Below, in pieces: positions 53,097 through 61,807 of a stretch of 64,000 nt of DNA. The DNA lies in assembly GCF_028736925.1 (NCBI RefSeq), contig NZ_JAQZAT010000008.1, forward strand, positions 62,001 through 126,000. The letters run 5' to 3'. Source of the DNA: Flavivirga sp. 57AJ16. GTDB lineage: Bacteria > Bacteroidota > Bacteroidia > Flavobacteriales > Flavobacteriaceae. Both the position numbers and the translations under genes were made by a program. Numbering within the stretch: the first letter of the stretch is position 1; the number at the start of each line of letters is the position of its first letter. A model generated the notes under the pieces. The model did not search any database, was not told where the DNA came from, and saw nothing but the letters and a program-made list of their open reading frames with translations.

Positions 53097-54407
53097 ATGC
53101 TGTTAGTTTATACTCATAAAATATCGCCTCGATTAAAGTATGTTTTCAAACACATTTGTATTAGAATTTTAGGTGTTAAAGTAGAGTTTACTACCAAAAT
53201 AGAAGAATTTATTGCACACGATAGTCTAAAGATGTCTTACACAAAACAACAACTTGGGAATGAGTTTTTTGTTAAAAGCCATGATATATTGTTTGAGCAA
53301 GGATTAAGTGATCTGGATATTAATATTCATGATTGGGAAAATACAAAATGCTTCTTTTTTAACGGAGATAAGGGGGCCATTCCTTTCGATATTTTTGCAG
53401 CTTCTTTTTATTTATTATCCCGTTACGAAGAATATTTTCCACATGTAAAAGATGAATTTGGTCGTTTTACCGCAGCGGAAAGTTTAGCTTATAAACACGG
53501 ATTTTTACATCAACCTGTGGTTGATATTTGGGCGTACAAATTTAAAGATGCTTTACAAGCGCAATTCCCGGAATTTAAGTTTCCTGAAAAAAACTATACT
53601 ATCAAACCCATTATTGATGTCCCCAATGCCTATAATTTTAGGCTGAAAGGTATTATGAGAACACTTGGAGGTCTAGTAAAGGACATATTTAGATTTAGAT
53701 TTAAGAACTTGTATATTAGATGTATGGTCATTCTTGGCTTTATGCATGATCCGTTTGATACTTTTAAATATATAATAAATAAGCAAAAGCACACTAAGTT
53801 TAAGTTTTTATTCTTTTTCTTGATAGGTGATTATTCTACTTACGATAAAGGCATTAGCCCCAATAAGAAGAAGTTTGCTTCACTTATAAAGCACGTTGCC
53901 GATTATTGCACTGTAGGTTTAAAAACATCTTATTTTGCTATTGAGGAGATAGCAATTTTGAAGAAAGAAAAATTACGGATGGAAGACATTTTAAATACCA
54001 CATTAAAAGCTTCCAGGCAATCTTTTTCGAGGCTTAATTTACCAGAATCGTACAGAAACCTTATAGCGTTAGAAATTCAAGAAGATTATACTATGGGGTA
54101 TGTAAATTATATAGGTTTTAGAGCAGGATCCTGTACGCCTTTCTTCTTTTATGATTTAGACTACGAAGTACAGACCCCTTTAAAGATTTACTCGTACCAT
54201 CTTATGGATTATGCCCTATTAAAAACACATTCCCTATTGGACAAAAAGAAAGTTGTAAATGAAATTATCCATGAGGTAAAGAAGGTCAATGGAACGTTTG
54301 TTCCGATATTTCATAATTATACTTTTAGTACAGAAAAACAGTGGTATGGGTTTAAAGAGTTATTTAATATTATTTTAGAATCTGCAAATGAAACAAATGA
54401 AAATTAA
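53097..54407 (+). CDS. Polysaccharide deacetylase-like protein with N-terminal DUF7033-type domain
   Basis: A 436-residue cytosolic protein. The N-terminal part (1-165; LLVYTHKISPRLKYVFKHI, IPFDIFAASFYLLSRYEEY) matches the N-terminal domain of Bacteroidota deacetylase-like proteins. The C-terminal NodB-like half starts IIDVPNAYNF where DxDxA is common; the second Asp is Pro here, so metal binding may be impaired. DYTMGYVNYIGFRAGSCTPFFFYDL closes the domain. Coupled to the HAD phosphatase by an overlapping start. Sugar or envelope modification is likely, but the activity is unsure. Confidence 0.75.
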   Translation: MLLVYTHKISPRLKYVFKHICIRILGVKVEFTTKIEEFIAHDSLKMSYTKQQLGNEFFVKSHDILFEQGLSDLDINIHDWENTKCFFFNGDKGAIPFDIFAASFYLLSRYEEYFPHVKDEFGRFTAAESLAYKHGFLHQPVVDIWAYKFKDALQAQFPEFKFPEKNYTIKPIIDVPNAYNFRLKGIMRTLGGLVKDIFRFRFKNLYIRCMVILGFMHDPFDTFKYIINKQKHTKFKFLFFFLIGDYSTYDKGISPNKKKFASLIKHVADYCTVGLKTSYFAIEEIAILKKEKLRMEDILNTTLKASRQSFSRLNLPESYRNLIALEIQEDYTMGYVNYIGFRAGSCTPFFFYDLDYEVQTPLKIYSYHLMDYALLKTHSLLDKKKVVNEIIHEVKKVNGTFVPIFHNYTFSTEKQWYGFKELFNIILESANETNEN

Positions 54408-55086
54408 AGGTATTACAGATGTGTTTTTTGATTTAGACCATACCCTATGGGATTTTGATAAAAACTCTGCGTTAACGTTTGATAAGATATTAAAATTGAA
54501 CCATATTGATATTGACGTCAATGACTTTTTGTATCATTATAAGCCTATAAATTTAAACTACTGGAAACTGTACCGAGAAGAGAAAATAGGAAAAATGGCC
54601 TTGCGTTTTGGAAGATTAAATGATGCTTTTTCTGCCATTGGTTATCAGGTCGAAGAAACAATGATTTATAAATTGTCGGATGATTATATTACTCATTTAA
54701 CAAGGTTTAATTATCTATTTGAAAATACTTTTGAGATTCTGGATTATTTAAATCTCAATTATAATTTGCACATTATTACTAATGGATTCGATGAAGTACA
54801 ATATAAGAAACTAACCCAGTCTAATATTAATAAATATTTTAAAACAGTTACCAATTCTGAAATGGTAGGCGTTAAAAAACCAAACCCTAAAATTTTTAAC
54901 TTCGCTTTACAAGCAGCTAATTCTGTTAGTAATCAAAGTGTTATGGTTGGTGATAGTTATGAGGCAGATATCCTTGGTGCAAAAAGTATTGGTATGGAAG
55001 CCGTTTTTTTTGATATTCACAATACAGTTATTGATGACGATATTAAGCGAATCAACAATTTAATTCAGTTGAAGAAATATTTATAA
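54397..55086 (+). CDS. yjjG: HAD-family phosphatase, YjjG type
   Basis: About 229 residues from ATG 54397; an ATG at 54388 is also possible. Haloacid dehalogenase fold: nucleophile motif VFFDLDHTLWDFD (Asp nucleophile and Asp+2), HIITNGFDEVQYKKL (motif II), VKKPNPKIFNFAL (motif III Lys), and VMVGDSYEADILGAKSIGM (motif IV). YjjG-like enzymes hydrolyse pyrimidine nucleoside monophosphates and help to clean the nucleotide pool. It overlaps the deacetylase-like gene. Confidence 0.92.
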   Translation: MKIKGITDVFFDLDHTLWDFDKNSALTFDKILKLNHIDIDVNDFLYHYKPINLNYWKLYREEKIGKMALRFGRLNDAFSAIGYQVEETMIYKLSDDYITHLTRFNYLFENTFEILDYLNLNYNLHIITNGFDEVQYKKLTQSNINKYFKTVTNSEMVGVKKPNPKIFNFALQAANSVSNQSVMVGDSYEADILGAKSIGMEAVFFDIHNTVIDDDIKRINNLIQLKKYL

Positions 55087-55132
55087 TATACTAATTTTTT
55101 TATTTTAGCATTTTGTCCTTGACACCTAATCT

Positions 55133-55696
55133 ATGCAGAAACAGATAGTCAATTATTCATTTTTAGTCATTATATTATATTTGATTTTTTTTTCCTGTAC
55201 TAAGGAAATTGATTTTGACCAAGCAGATGATTTTGAAATTTCCCCTGTTATGGAATCGAGTCTTGTGTTTTTTGACGAGCCAGCTAATAGTTTTTTGCTC
55301 AATAACACGGAAATAATTTCTATCAAGGACTCCATAAAAATAGATTTTTTTAACAATGAATTTATAGTAGATAACCTTATTAAGGCAGACTTTGTATTTG
55401 AAACTACAAATTCAATTAATAAAGGATTTCAACTACAAGTTGATTTTATTAACGACACAGAGGAGCAATTACATACGTTCACGATTCGGGTTTCACCATC
55501 ATCAGACGGTAGTGATGTCCTATCAAATCATGTAGAAGAATTTGAAGGAGACACTTTAACAGCTTTAAAAAGCACTAGAAAATTGGTATTCACTCTTAGC
55601 CTCTTACCTGGAGGCCCTATTGATCAAACAACACGAGGTAGAATTAAATTAGAATCCAAGGCTGTCTTTTATTTGAATATAGGAGAGGAGATATGA
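55133..55696 (+). CDS. Lipoprotein, first of a three-gene envelope operon
   Basis: A 187-residue protein with a lipoprotein signal (VIILYLIFFSCTKEIDF; Cys in FFSC). Residues about 60-185 are a beta-sandwich (KADFVFETTNSINKGFQLQVDFINDTEEQLHTFTIRVSPS). No named family. It overlaps the next gene by 4 bases (ATGA), and that gene overlaps the third. Probably acts at the outer membrane together with the DUF5723 barrel. Confidence 0.65.
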   Translation: MQKQIVNYSFLVIILYLIFFSCTKEIDFDQADDFEISPVMESSLVFFDEPANSFLLNNTEIISIKDSIKIDFFNNEFIVDNLIKADFVFETTNSINKGFQLQVDFINDTEEQLHTFTIRVSPSSDGSDVLSNHVEEFEGDTLTALKSTRKLVFTLSLLPGGPIDQTTRGRIKLESKAVFYLNIGEEI

Positions 55697-57117
55697 GGCG
55701 TTTCATTTTACTTTTCATAGTCATTTCATGCCATTTTTCCTTTTCACAAAATAAGCAATTACTTTATGGGTTTTCAGATATACCACAGTCTTTATTACTT
55801 AATCCAGGCGGGAACATTAAAAATGATTGGTATTTTGGAATTCCATTACTATCACATATTCATGCTAATGTAGGAATAACGGGAAGTACCGTTTATGACA
55901 TTTTTGCAAATGATGGTATCGATTTTAACACCAAGCTTCAAAATGCTGTTTATGGTATGGGGCCTAGGGACTTTTTTAACGGAAATCAACAATTGGAAAT
56001 TCTTTCTGGAGGGTTTTCTTTTGGAAGCTCTTATGAAAAGAACGAATATATAAGTTTTGGATTATACCAAGAATTGGATTTTATAACGTATTTTCCCAAA
56101 GATTTTGCGGTTTTAGCTTTAGAGGGTAATCAAAATAATATCAATAGACCTTTTAGGGCACATCATTTAAGTGTTGCTGCAGAGGTTATTTCAGTATTAC
56201 ATCTAGGGTACAATAAAAAAGTAAATGACCATTTTACTTTTGGAGTTAGAGGAAAAATATATTCGAGCATCGCAAACATAAGATCTACAAAAAACCAAGG
56301 TCGTTTTATAACTGTAGTTGGACAAAACAATTTTTATGACCATATCTTTAATTTAGATTTAGAACTTAGAACTTCTGGATTGGCCAGTTTAATTGATGAT
56401 GATGATTCTGATACTAATTCTGATGCTGTTGTTAAAGATTTAAAAAGACGTATCTTATTTGGTGGAAATCTAGGACTGGGATTCGATATTGGCTTTACAC
56501 GTCGGTTAAATGAACAATGGATCTGGGATGCCAGTCTATTGGATATAGGTTTTATAAGTCATACAAAAGATGTTGAAAATTACAAAATAGAAGGTGACTA
56601 TGTCTTTGAAGGCATAAACCCTATTTTCCCCGATACGGGAAATGTGCAAACAGCCGAAGCGTATTGGAGTGAAATTGAAGATAACTTTGAGGATTTGTTT
56701 AAACTGGATACTACCACTACTAAGTACATAACATGGCGCCCCTTAAAACTTAATACATCATTGAATTATGCTTTTGGTAAAAAAGGATACGAAGATTGTA
56801 ATTGTACAAGAAGCGAAAATAGTTATCAAAACAGCATAGGATTACAATTATTTGCGATGAGCAGACCTAAGCAACCTCAATTGGCGTTAACAGCATATTA
56901 TTACAGGCGTTTGTTTAATGGCTTACAGATTAAAACGACCTATACGATAGATTCTTATTCTGCAAATAACATAGGTTTAGGAGTATCTGCTAACTTGGGA
57001 GGCCTAAATTTTTATATCATGGCAGACAATTTTTTGGAATTAAAAAACATATATAACGCACAAAGTGTATCTTTACAGTTAGGGTTTAACTATATATTTA
57101 ATAAAAATGAAGACTAA
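55693..57117 (+). CDS. DUF5723-family outer-membrane beta-barrel protein
   Basis: A 474-residue protein with a signal (LLFIVISCHFSFSQ) and the DUF5723 pattern: LLYGFSDIPQSLLLNPGGNIKNDWYFGIPLLSHIHANVGITGSTVYDIFANDG, IFFGLYQELDFITYFPKDFAVLALEGN-like ISFGLYQELDFITYFPKDFAVLALEGN, and a barrel end KNIYNAQSVSLQLGFNYIF. The family is a predicted outer-membrane barrel in Bacteroidota, related to PorP/SprF-like proteins. Function unknown. Overlaps both neighbours. Confidence 0.8.
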   Translation: MRRFILLFIVISCHFSFSQNKQLLYGFSDIPQSLLLNPGGNIKNDWYFGIPLLSHIHANVGITGSTVYDIFANDGIDFNTKLQNAVYGMGPRDFFNGNQQLEILSGGFSFGSSYEKNEYISFGLYQELDFITYFPKDFAVLALEGNQNNINRPFRAHHLSVAAEVISVLHLGYNKKVNDHFTFGVRGKIYSSIANIRSTKNQGRFITVVGQNNFYDHIFNLDLELRTSGLASLIDDDDSDTNSDAVVKDLKRRILFGGNLGLGFDIGFTRRLNEQWIWDASLLDIGFISHTKDVENYKIEGDYVFEGINPIFPDTGNVQTAEAYWSEIEDNFEDLFKLDTTTTKYITWRPLKLNTSLNYAFGKKGYEDCNCTRSENSYQNSIGLQLFAMSRPKQPQLALTAYYYRRLFNGLQIKTTYTIDSYSANNIGLGVSANLGGLNFYIMADNFLELKNIYNAQSVSLQLGFNYIFNKNED

Positions 57118-57979
57118 ATTTTTTTCAGTGATTATAGCCTGTTTTATGGTCACTACTGTTTTTTCACAATCAAATTTAAATGATTATAAATATGTGATTG
57201 TTCCTAATAAATTTGATTTTTTAAAGGAGAAAGACCAATATCAATTAAATTCATTAGCGCAGTTTTTATTTGAGAAATACGGGTTTGAAGCTTTGATGGA
57301 AGGAAGTACTTATCCAGAGGATTTAGCTAGAAATAGGTGCTTGGCATTAAGATCTGATGTTATAAAGGACCCAGGTATGTTTAAAACTAAATTAACAGTA
57401 GCGCTTAAAGATTGTAATGATCAATTAATTTATACATCAGAGTTGGGAGTCAGTAGAGAAAAGGATTATGCTAGATCTTATGCAGGGGCTTTAAGAGCTG
57501 CTTTTAAATCCATAGAGGCCCTTAATTATAAATATGTGCCTAATGAAAACACAACGGCTTTACAAACTCCAAGAACAGATGTAAAGAATGAAGTAACACA
57601 GGAGATTGAGCAATTAAAACAAGAGATTCAAAATCTTAAAAAAGAAAAAGAAGCAGAAATAGTTGCCAATGAGCCGAAAGCAATTGAGCCCGAATCAAAA
57701 ACTGAAGTAGTAGTGCCTTCAATCAAAAAAGAAAATACTATGGGTGCCGGCATAGAAGAGGTATTATCTGGGGTGTTATACGCTCAAGAAATCGAAAATG
57801 GTTTTCAATTGGTCGATAGCTCCCCAAAAGTAGTTTACCGAATCAAACAAACTAAACTGGATCATGTGTTTTTAGTAGAAAATGCAAGTGCTATTATTTA
57901 TAAAAAAGGAGATAGTTGGGTTATTGAATACTATTCAAATAATATCTTAAAACAGGAGGTTTTAAATATTAAATTCTAG
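57107..57979 (+). CDS. Periplasmic protein with coiled coil, third gene of the operon
   Basis: A 290-residue protein with a signal (VIIACFMVTTVFSQ). Residues 20-145 form a small alpha/beta domain (YKYVIVPNKFDFLKEKDQYQLNSLAQFLFEKYGFEAL, DLARNRCLALRSDVI), residues about 155-195 are a coiled coil (EIEQLKQEIQNLKKEKEAEIV), and the tail is beta-rich. The family is common in Flavobacteriia and unnamed. It overlaps the DUF5723 gene by 11 bases. Confidence 0.65.
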   Translation: MKTKFFSVIIACFMVTTVFSQSNLNDYKYVIVPNKFDFLKEKDQYQLNSLAQFLFEKYGFEALMEGSTYPEDLARNRCLALRSDVIKDPGMFKTKLTVALKDCNDQLIYTSELGVSREKDYARSYAGALRAAFKSIEALNYKYVPNENTTALQTPRTDVKNEVTQEIEQLKQEIQNLKKEKEAEIVANEPKAIEPESKTEVVVPSIKKENTMGAGIEEVLSGVLYAQEIENGFQLVDSSPKVVYRIKQTKLDHVFLVENASAIIYKKGDSWVIEYYSNNILKQEVLNIKF

Positions 57980-57983
57980 TTTT

Positions 57984-58064
57984 AGTGAGCAGTGAGCAGT
58001 GAGCAGTGGGCAGTGGGCAGTGAGGAGTAGGCAGTAGGCAGTGATCAGTAGGCAGTGACCAGCA
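57984..58064. repeat. Heptanucleotide tandem array, unit GTGAGCA and variants
   Basis: About 11 units of 7 bp (GTGAGCA, GTGGGCA, GTAGGCA, GTGATCA) in the gap between convergent genes. The left part is regular, the right part decayed. Unrelated in sequence to the CAATCC arrays but with the same 7-bp period. Confidence 0.85.
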
Positions 58065-58078
58065 ACTAACAACAAATA

Positions 58079-59356
58079 CTAATACCCATATTTATCTTTC
58101 CAGCGCTGTTTTAAGAACTCTTTGTGAGCATTCTCACGAGCATTGTTTCCTGGCTCGTAAAATTTTGTGTTTTTAATTTCATCTGGTAGGAACTCCTGAT
58201 TGGCAAAGTTGAGATCGTAATTATGAGCATATTTATAATTATCTCCATAACCCAATTCTTTCATTAATTTGGTAGGTGCATTCCTTATTTCCAAAGGGAC
58301 CGACAAGTCACCTGTTTCTTTGACCAATTGCTGTGCTTTACCAATAGCTTTATAGGCTGCATTGCTTTTAGGGGAGCATGCTAAATAAGTAGCGCACTGG
58401 CTTAATATAATTCTAGATTCTGGATAGCCGATTGTAGAAACTGCTTGAAATGTATTGTTAGCTATGACTAAGGCAGTTGGATTGGCATTACCTATATCTT
58501 CACTAGCTAAAATGAGTAACCGTCGTGCAATAAACTTTACGTCTTCACCGCCTTCCACCATACGGGCTAGCCAATATACTGCGGCATTTGGATCGCTGCC
58601 CCGTATTGATTTTATAAATGCCGAAATAATATCGTAATGCTGTTCACCAGTTTTATCATAATGAACGGTATTACTTTGAATCCTTTCCAAAACGGATTTA
58701 TCGGTAATGGTTATTTTATTGGACTCATAAGAATTTACAATAAGCTCAAAAATATTAAGTAGCTTTCTGGCATCACCGCCAGAAAGCCTTATAAGGGCAT
58801 TTGTTTCTTCTAGCTTGATCGTTTTTTTGGAAATATGTTCATCTTTTTCAATGGCACGTTTTAAAAGCGTCTCTAAATCGTTTTTATTGAATGCATTTAA
58901 AATATAAATCTGACAGCGGGATAAAAGTGCCGAAATAACTTCAAAACTAGGGTTTTCGGTAGTCGCACCAATTAACGTAATCCAACCTTTTTCTACTGCT
59001 TGTAACAAAGAGTCTTGTTGAGACTTACTAAATCTATGAATTTCATCAATGAACAAAATAGGGTTTTTTGTAGTAAATAACCCACCACTTTGTTTAGCTT
59101 TCTCAATGACGTCCCGAATATCTTTAACGCCTGAATTTATGGCGCTAAGTGTATAAAAGGGTCTACCGGATTCTGAAGCAATGATATTAGCAAGTGTTGT
59201 TTTTCCCGTACCTGGCGGTCCCCAGAAAATCATTGAAGGAATCAAGCCTTGTTTTATATGCTGTGTTAAGCTACCCTGTTTACCAACCAAGTGATTCTGA
59301 CTCACATAGTCAGTCAGTGTTTTTGGTCTTAAACGTTCAGCTAAAGGTTCATTCAT
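58079..59356 (-). CDS. rarA: Replication-associated recombination protein A (RarA/MgsA)
   Basis: A 425-residue AAA+ ATPase of the clamp-loader group acting at stalled forks. [21 protein letters not shown] start, Walker [16 protein letters not shown], Walker [11 protein letters not shown], sensor 1 [13 protein letters not shown], sensor 2 [12 protein letters not shown], then the tetramerisation and C-terminal [32 protein letters not shown] and GYKYPH-like NYKYAHNYD. Complete. Confidence 0.96.
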   Translation of the reverse strand: MNEPLAERLRPKTLTDYVSQNHLVGKQGSLTQHIKQGLIPSMIFWGPPGTGKTTLANIIASESGRPFYTLSAINSGVKDIRDVIEKAKQSGGLFTTKNPILFIDEIHRFSKSQQDSLLQAVEKGWITLIGATTENPSFEVISALLSRCQIYILNAFNKNDLETLLKRAIEKDEHISKKTIKLEETNALIRLSGGDARKLLNIFELIVNSYESNKITITDKSVLERIQSNTVHYDKTGEQHYDIISAFIKSIRGSDPNAAVYWLARMVEGGEDVKFIARRLLILASEDIGNANPTALVIANNTFQAVSTIGYPESRIILSQCATYLACSPKSNAAYKAIGKAQQLVKETGDLSVPLEIRNAPTKLMKELGYGDNYKYAHNYDLNFANQEFLPDEIKNTKFYEPGNNARENAHKEFLKQRWKDKYGY

Positions 59357-59661
59357 AATGTAAAATTAAAAGAATTCCTGCGAAGGCAGGAATCTTATTG
59401 CGGATATTTTTAATAATAATTTATTGATAGACCGTAATATGTCATAAACCTAAAAATATATTGATTTTGTCATCCCGAGGAAACGAGGGATCTCGAGGGA
59501 TCACAAAATCAATATATTATATTTTTCACTTCGTTCAGAATGACAAAAATATCATTATGTATGATTACGGACATTCAGATGATTTATAAATAAAAGGTGA
59601 CAATCTAACATATACGCTCTTTTTGGTCGATTATTTGATATAGACTAGTTAAATTTATAAA
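59357..59661. other. Intergenic stretch between rarA and the rhomboid gene
   Basis: Holds an ATTCCTGC/GCAGGAAT hairpin (about 59374-59392) and a larger palindromic element (59432-59570). No ORF. The last 80 bases should carry the rhomboid promoter. Confidence 0.5.
59432..59570. repeat. 139-bp MITE-like palindromic element
   Basis: Ends CCGTAAT / ATTACGG. Inside, a 15-bp perfect inverted repeat, ATATATTGATTTTGT (59456-59470) with its complement (59503-59517), encloses a CATCCCGAGG...CCTCGAGG REP core. TCGTTCAGAATGACA follows. Compact folded form; no coding content. Confidence 0.65.
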
Positions 59662-60390
59662 ATGATGCAGGATGACCATTTTAAATTCTCAACAGGCGTT
59701 ATTATATACCCTGTTTTTTTTGTACTAGCCATTTGGTTGGTATTTTGGTTTGAAGTACGTTTTGGTTTTAATTTTAGCAGATATGGTGTATACCCCCAAA
59801 CTTTAAAAGGGTTAAGAGGGGTTATTTTGAGTCCTTTTATTCATGGAGATATACAGCACATTTATCACAATACGATTCCATTGTTTGTACTCTCCATGGC
59901 GTTGTTTTATTTCTACAAACCCATTGCCTGGAGGGTTGTGTTATTCGGGATTTTATTTTCTGGATTTTTAACTTGGTGTATAGGAAGACCATCGTATCAT
60001 ATAGGGGCAAGCGGGCTTATTTATGTTTTAGTGAGTTTTACCTTTTTTAAGGGGGTATTTGCCAAACATTTTAGGCTGATAGCATTATCGCTTTTGGTTA
60101 TTTTCCTTTATGGAAGCATGTTGTGGTATGCAGCTCCTGTGAAAGAAGGTATATCATGGGAAGGCCATCTGTCTGGTTTGGTTACAGGCTTATTATTTGC
60201 CTTTTTCTTTAGAAAAGAGATTGCTAAGCCAAAAAAATATGTTTGGGAGCAGGAAAGTTATAATGAAGAGGACGATCCTTTTTTAAAACACTTTGATAAA
60301 GACGGCAATTTTATAGAGCATATCGAAACAGAGGAGGAGCAAACAAAGATCCATTATATTTATAAAGAAGAACCAAAAGACAAAAAATAA
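59662..60390 (+). CDS. Rhomboid-family intramembrane serine protease
   Basis: A 242-residue membrane protein with six helices. Catalytic Ser117 in HIGASGLIY (GASG) and His169 in WEGHLSGLVTG; HGDIQHIYHNTIPLF (HxxxN pattern) in helix 2 supports it. The soluble tail (about 195-242) is acidic. Cleaves membrane-anchored substrates within the membrane; target unknown. Convergent with rlmB, with a heptamer array between. Confidence 0.93.
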   Translation: MMQDDHFKFSTGVIIYPVFFVLAIWLVFWFEVRFGFNFSRYGVYPQTLKGLRGVILSPFIHGDIQHIYHNTIPLFVLSMALFYFYKPIAWRVVLFGILFSGFLTWCIGRPSYHIGASGLIYVLVSFTFFKGVFAKHFRLIALSLLVIFLYGSMLWYAAPVKEGISWEGHLSGLVTGLLFAFFFRKEIAKPKKYVWEQESYNEEDDPFLKHFDKDGNFIEHIETEEEQTKIHYIYKEEPKDKK

Positions 60391-60421
60391 TATATTGTCA
60401 ATAACTTCCAACTTCCAACTT

Positions 60422-60493
60422 CGTCAATCCTCAATCCTCAATCCTCAATCCTCAATCGTCAATCCTCAATCGTCAATCCTCAATCCTCAATCG
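60422..60493. repeat. Heptanucleotide tandem array, unit CCTCAAT/CGTCAAT
   Basis: About ten 7-bp units of CCTCAAT and CGTCAAT between convergent genes; its last copies overlap the 3' end of rlmB. The unit CCTCAAT is the same as in the array at 48337-48501. A short AACTTCC heptamer run precedes it (about 60403). Confidence 0.88.
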
Positions 60494-61230
60494 ACAACCA
60501 TCCTCTGCCTCACTACTTCATATAAAAAAGCACCGCAAGCAACAGAAACATTTAAAGACTCAATGTCACCCAATATGGGCAGTTTTGCTTTGGTATCAAC
60601 AACTTTTAATATAGACGGGTTAATACCTCTACCTTCAGACCCCATAATAATAGCACAGGGCTCTTTAAAAGAAACATCATATAACATGTTATCTGTTTTT
60701 TCGGTAGCGGCGATAACATTGATACCAGATGCCTGCATGTAAAATACAGCATCTTTAATATGATCAACTTTGCAAATAGGCACTTTAAAAACAGCACCAG
60801 CACTTGTTTTAATAGTATCGCCATTTACAGGTGCACCCCCTTTTTTTTGAATAATAATACCATCAACACCAGTACATTCTGCGGTACGTATAATAGCCCC
60901 AAAATTACGAACATCGCTTAATTGATCTAAGAGTAAAAATAAAGGGGCTTTACCAGACTCTGTGGTATTTAAAACCAACGTTTCAATGTCATGAAACTCA
61001 ATTGGAGAAATTTGAGCAACGGCACCTTGGTGGTTTTTTCTAGTAAGTCTGTTCAGTTTTTCGACAGGTACGTAAGAAGTGTTTATTGCTTTTTTTCTTA
61101 AAATAGTTTCCAATTCGCTAAAAAGCTCACCTTTTAGTCCTTTTTGAAGAAACACCTTGTCTATTGTTTCACCTGCATTAATAGCTTCTATAATAGCTCT
61201 AATACCGAATATTTGTGTTTGGTTTTCCAT
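60487..61230 (-). CDS. rlmB: 23S rRNA 2'-O-ribose methyltransferase, RlmB/TrmH (SpoU) family
   Basis: A 247-residue SPOUT methyltransferase. N-terminal substrate-binding domain (QTQIFGIRAIIEAINAGETIDKVFLQKGL), then SpoU motifs: LLDQLSDVRNFGAIIRTAECTGVDGIII, TSAGAVFKVPICKV, ALIMGSEGRGI-like AIIMGSEGRGINPSILKVVD, and KLPILGDIESLNVSVACGAFLYEVVRQR with the Asn of the knot. It methylates guanosine in 23S rRNA, position 2251 in E. coli. The stop codon region runs into the tandem array. Confidence 0.93.
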   Translation of the reverse strand: MENQTQIFGIRAIIEAINAGETIDKVFLQKGLKGELFSELETILRKKAINTSYVPVEKLNRLTRKNHQGAVAQISPIEFHDIETLVLNTTESGKAPLFLLLDQLSDVRNFGAIIRTAECTGVDGIIIQKKGGAPVNGDTIKTSAGAVFKVPICKVDHIKDAVFYMQASGINVIAATEKTDNMLYDVSFKEPCAIIMGSEGRGINPSILKVVDTKAKLPILGDIESLNVSVACGAFLYEVVRQRMVVD

Positions 61231-61244
61231 TGGGGTAAAGGTAT

Positions 61245-61276
61245 AAAAAAACCACCTCTACTGAGGTGGTTTTTTT
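61245..61276 (-). terminator. Strong intrinsic terminator after the SusC/SusD operon
   Basis: ACCACCTC and GAGGTGGT pair perfectly around a four-base loop, with A/T runs on both sides (so it can also work in the other direction). It lies 18 bp after the stop at 61294 and before rlmB. Confidence 0.8.
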
Positions 61277-61293
61277 AATTAAACAAATAGTGA

Positions 61294-61791
61294 CTAATGT
61301 TCATCTTCTAAATAGCCACTACGTTTATAACCTTCAATATGATAGACGTTTCCTGGGTCGTCAGAAAATTCAGCATCAAAAGAAATTAAATCAGCGGGTA
61401 AATTAGTTCCAGATGTAACAGTAGCATTCTTTTCAACTTTTCCATTAGTAATGTCTACTGTGATCTCGTACCCATCCACGTCACTGGCTAAACCAGATCC
61501 TTCAAAAGTTAAATTTTGGGAGTTAGCAGGAACAGCAACATTAAATGTCCATATATGTTCATGGTCAAATATTTGAATCGCTGAGTTGTCATTTGCTGTA
61601 TTTGAAGTGGTTATAACTTCGTAGTCAATTATTTTATTCCCTTCTAAAAAGGTTTCAACGTACCAATCTCCAGATAACTCAATAACCCCTGTTTTTTCAA
61701 CAGTAAAATCTTCATATCCATCTTCTTCACAAGAATTAAATAAAGAGAAGGCAAGAGTTAATATAAGAATATATTTTAAGTGATTTTTCAT
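61294..61791 (-). CDS. Lipid_bd-type lipoprotein of the SusC/SusD operon
   Basis: A 165-residue protein, lipoprotein signal LFNSC. Beta-rich barrel-like body: GVIELSGDWYVETFLEGNKIIDYE, IFDHEHIWTFNVAVPANSQNLTFEG, FDAEFSDDPGNVYHIEGYKRSGY. It matches the small lipid-binding-fold (Lipid_bd) lipoproteins placed last in SusCD operons, such as the fourth gene of the peptide-type BT2264-BT2261 locus. Probably sits on the cell surface with the transporter. Confidence 0.72.
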   Translation of the reverse strand: MKNHLKYILILTLAFSLFNSCEEDGYEDFTVEKTGVIELSGDWYVETFLEGNKIIDYEVITTSNTANDNSAIQIFDHEHIWTFNVAVPANSQNLTFEGSGLASDVDGYEITVDITNGKVEKNATVTSGTNLPADLISFDAEFSDDPGNVYHIEGYKRSGYLEDEH

Positions 61792-61807
61792 GATTTTTTT
61801 ATTTTAG

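Noticed and set aside
60395-60742. 115-residue plus-strand frame
   Set aside because: Starts in the second heptamer array and runs antisense to rlmB.
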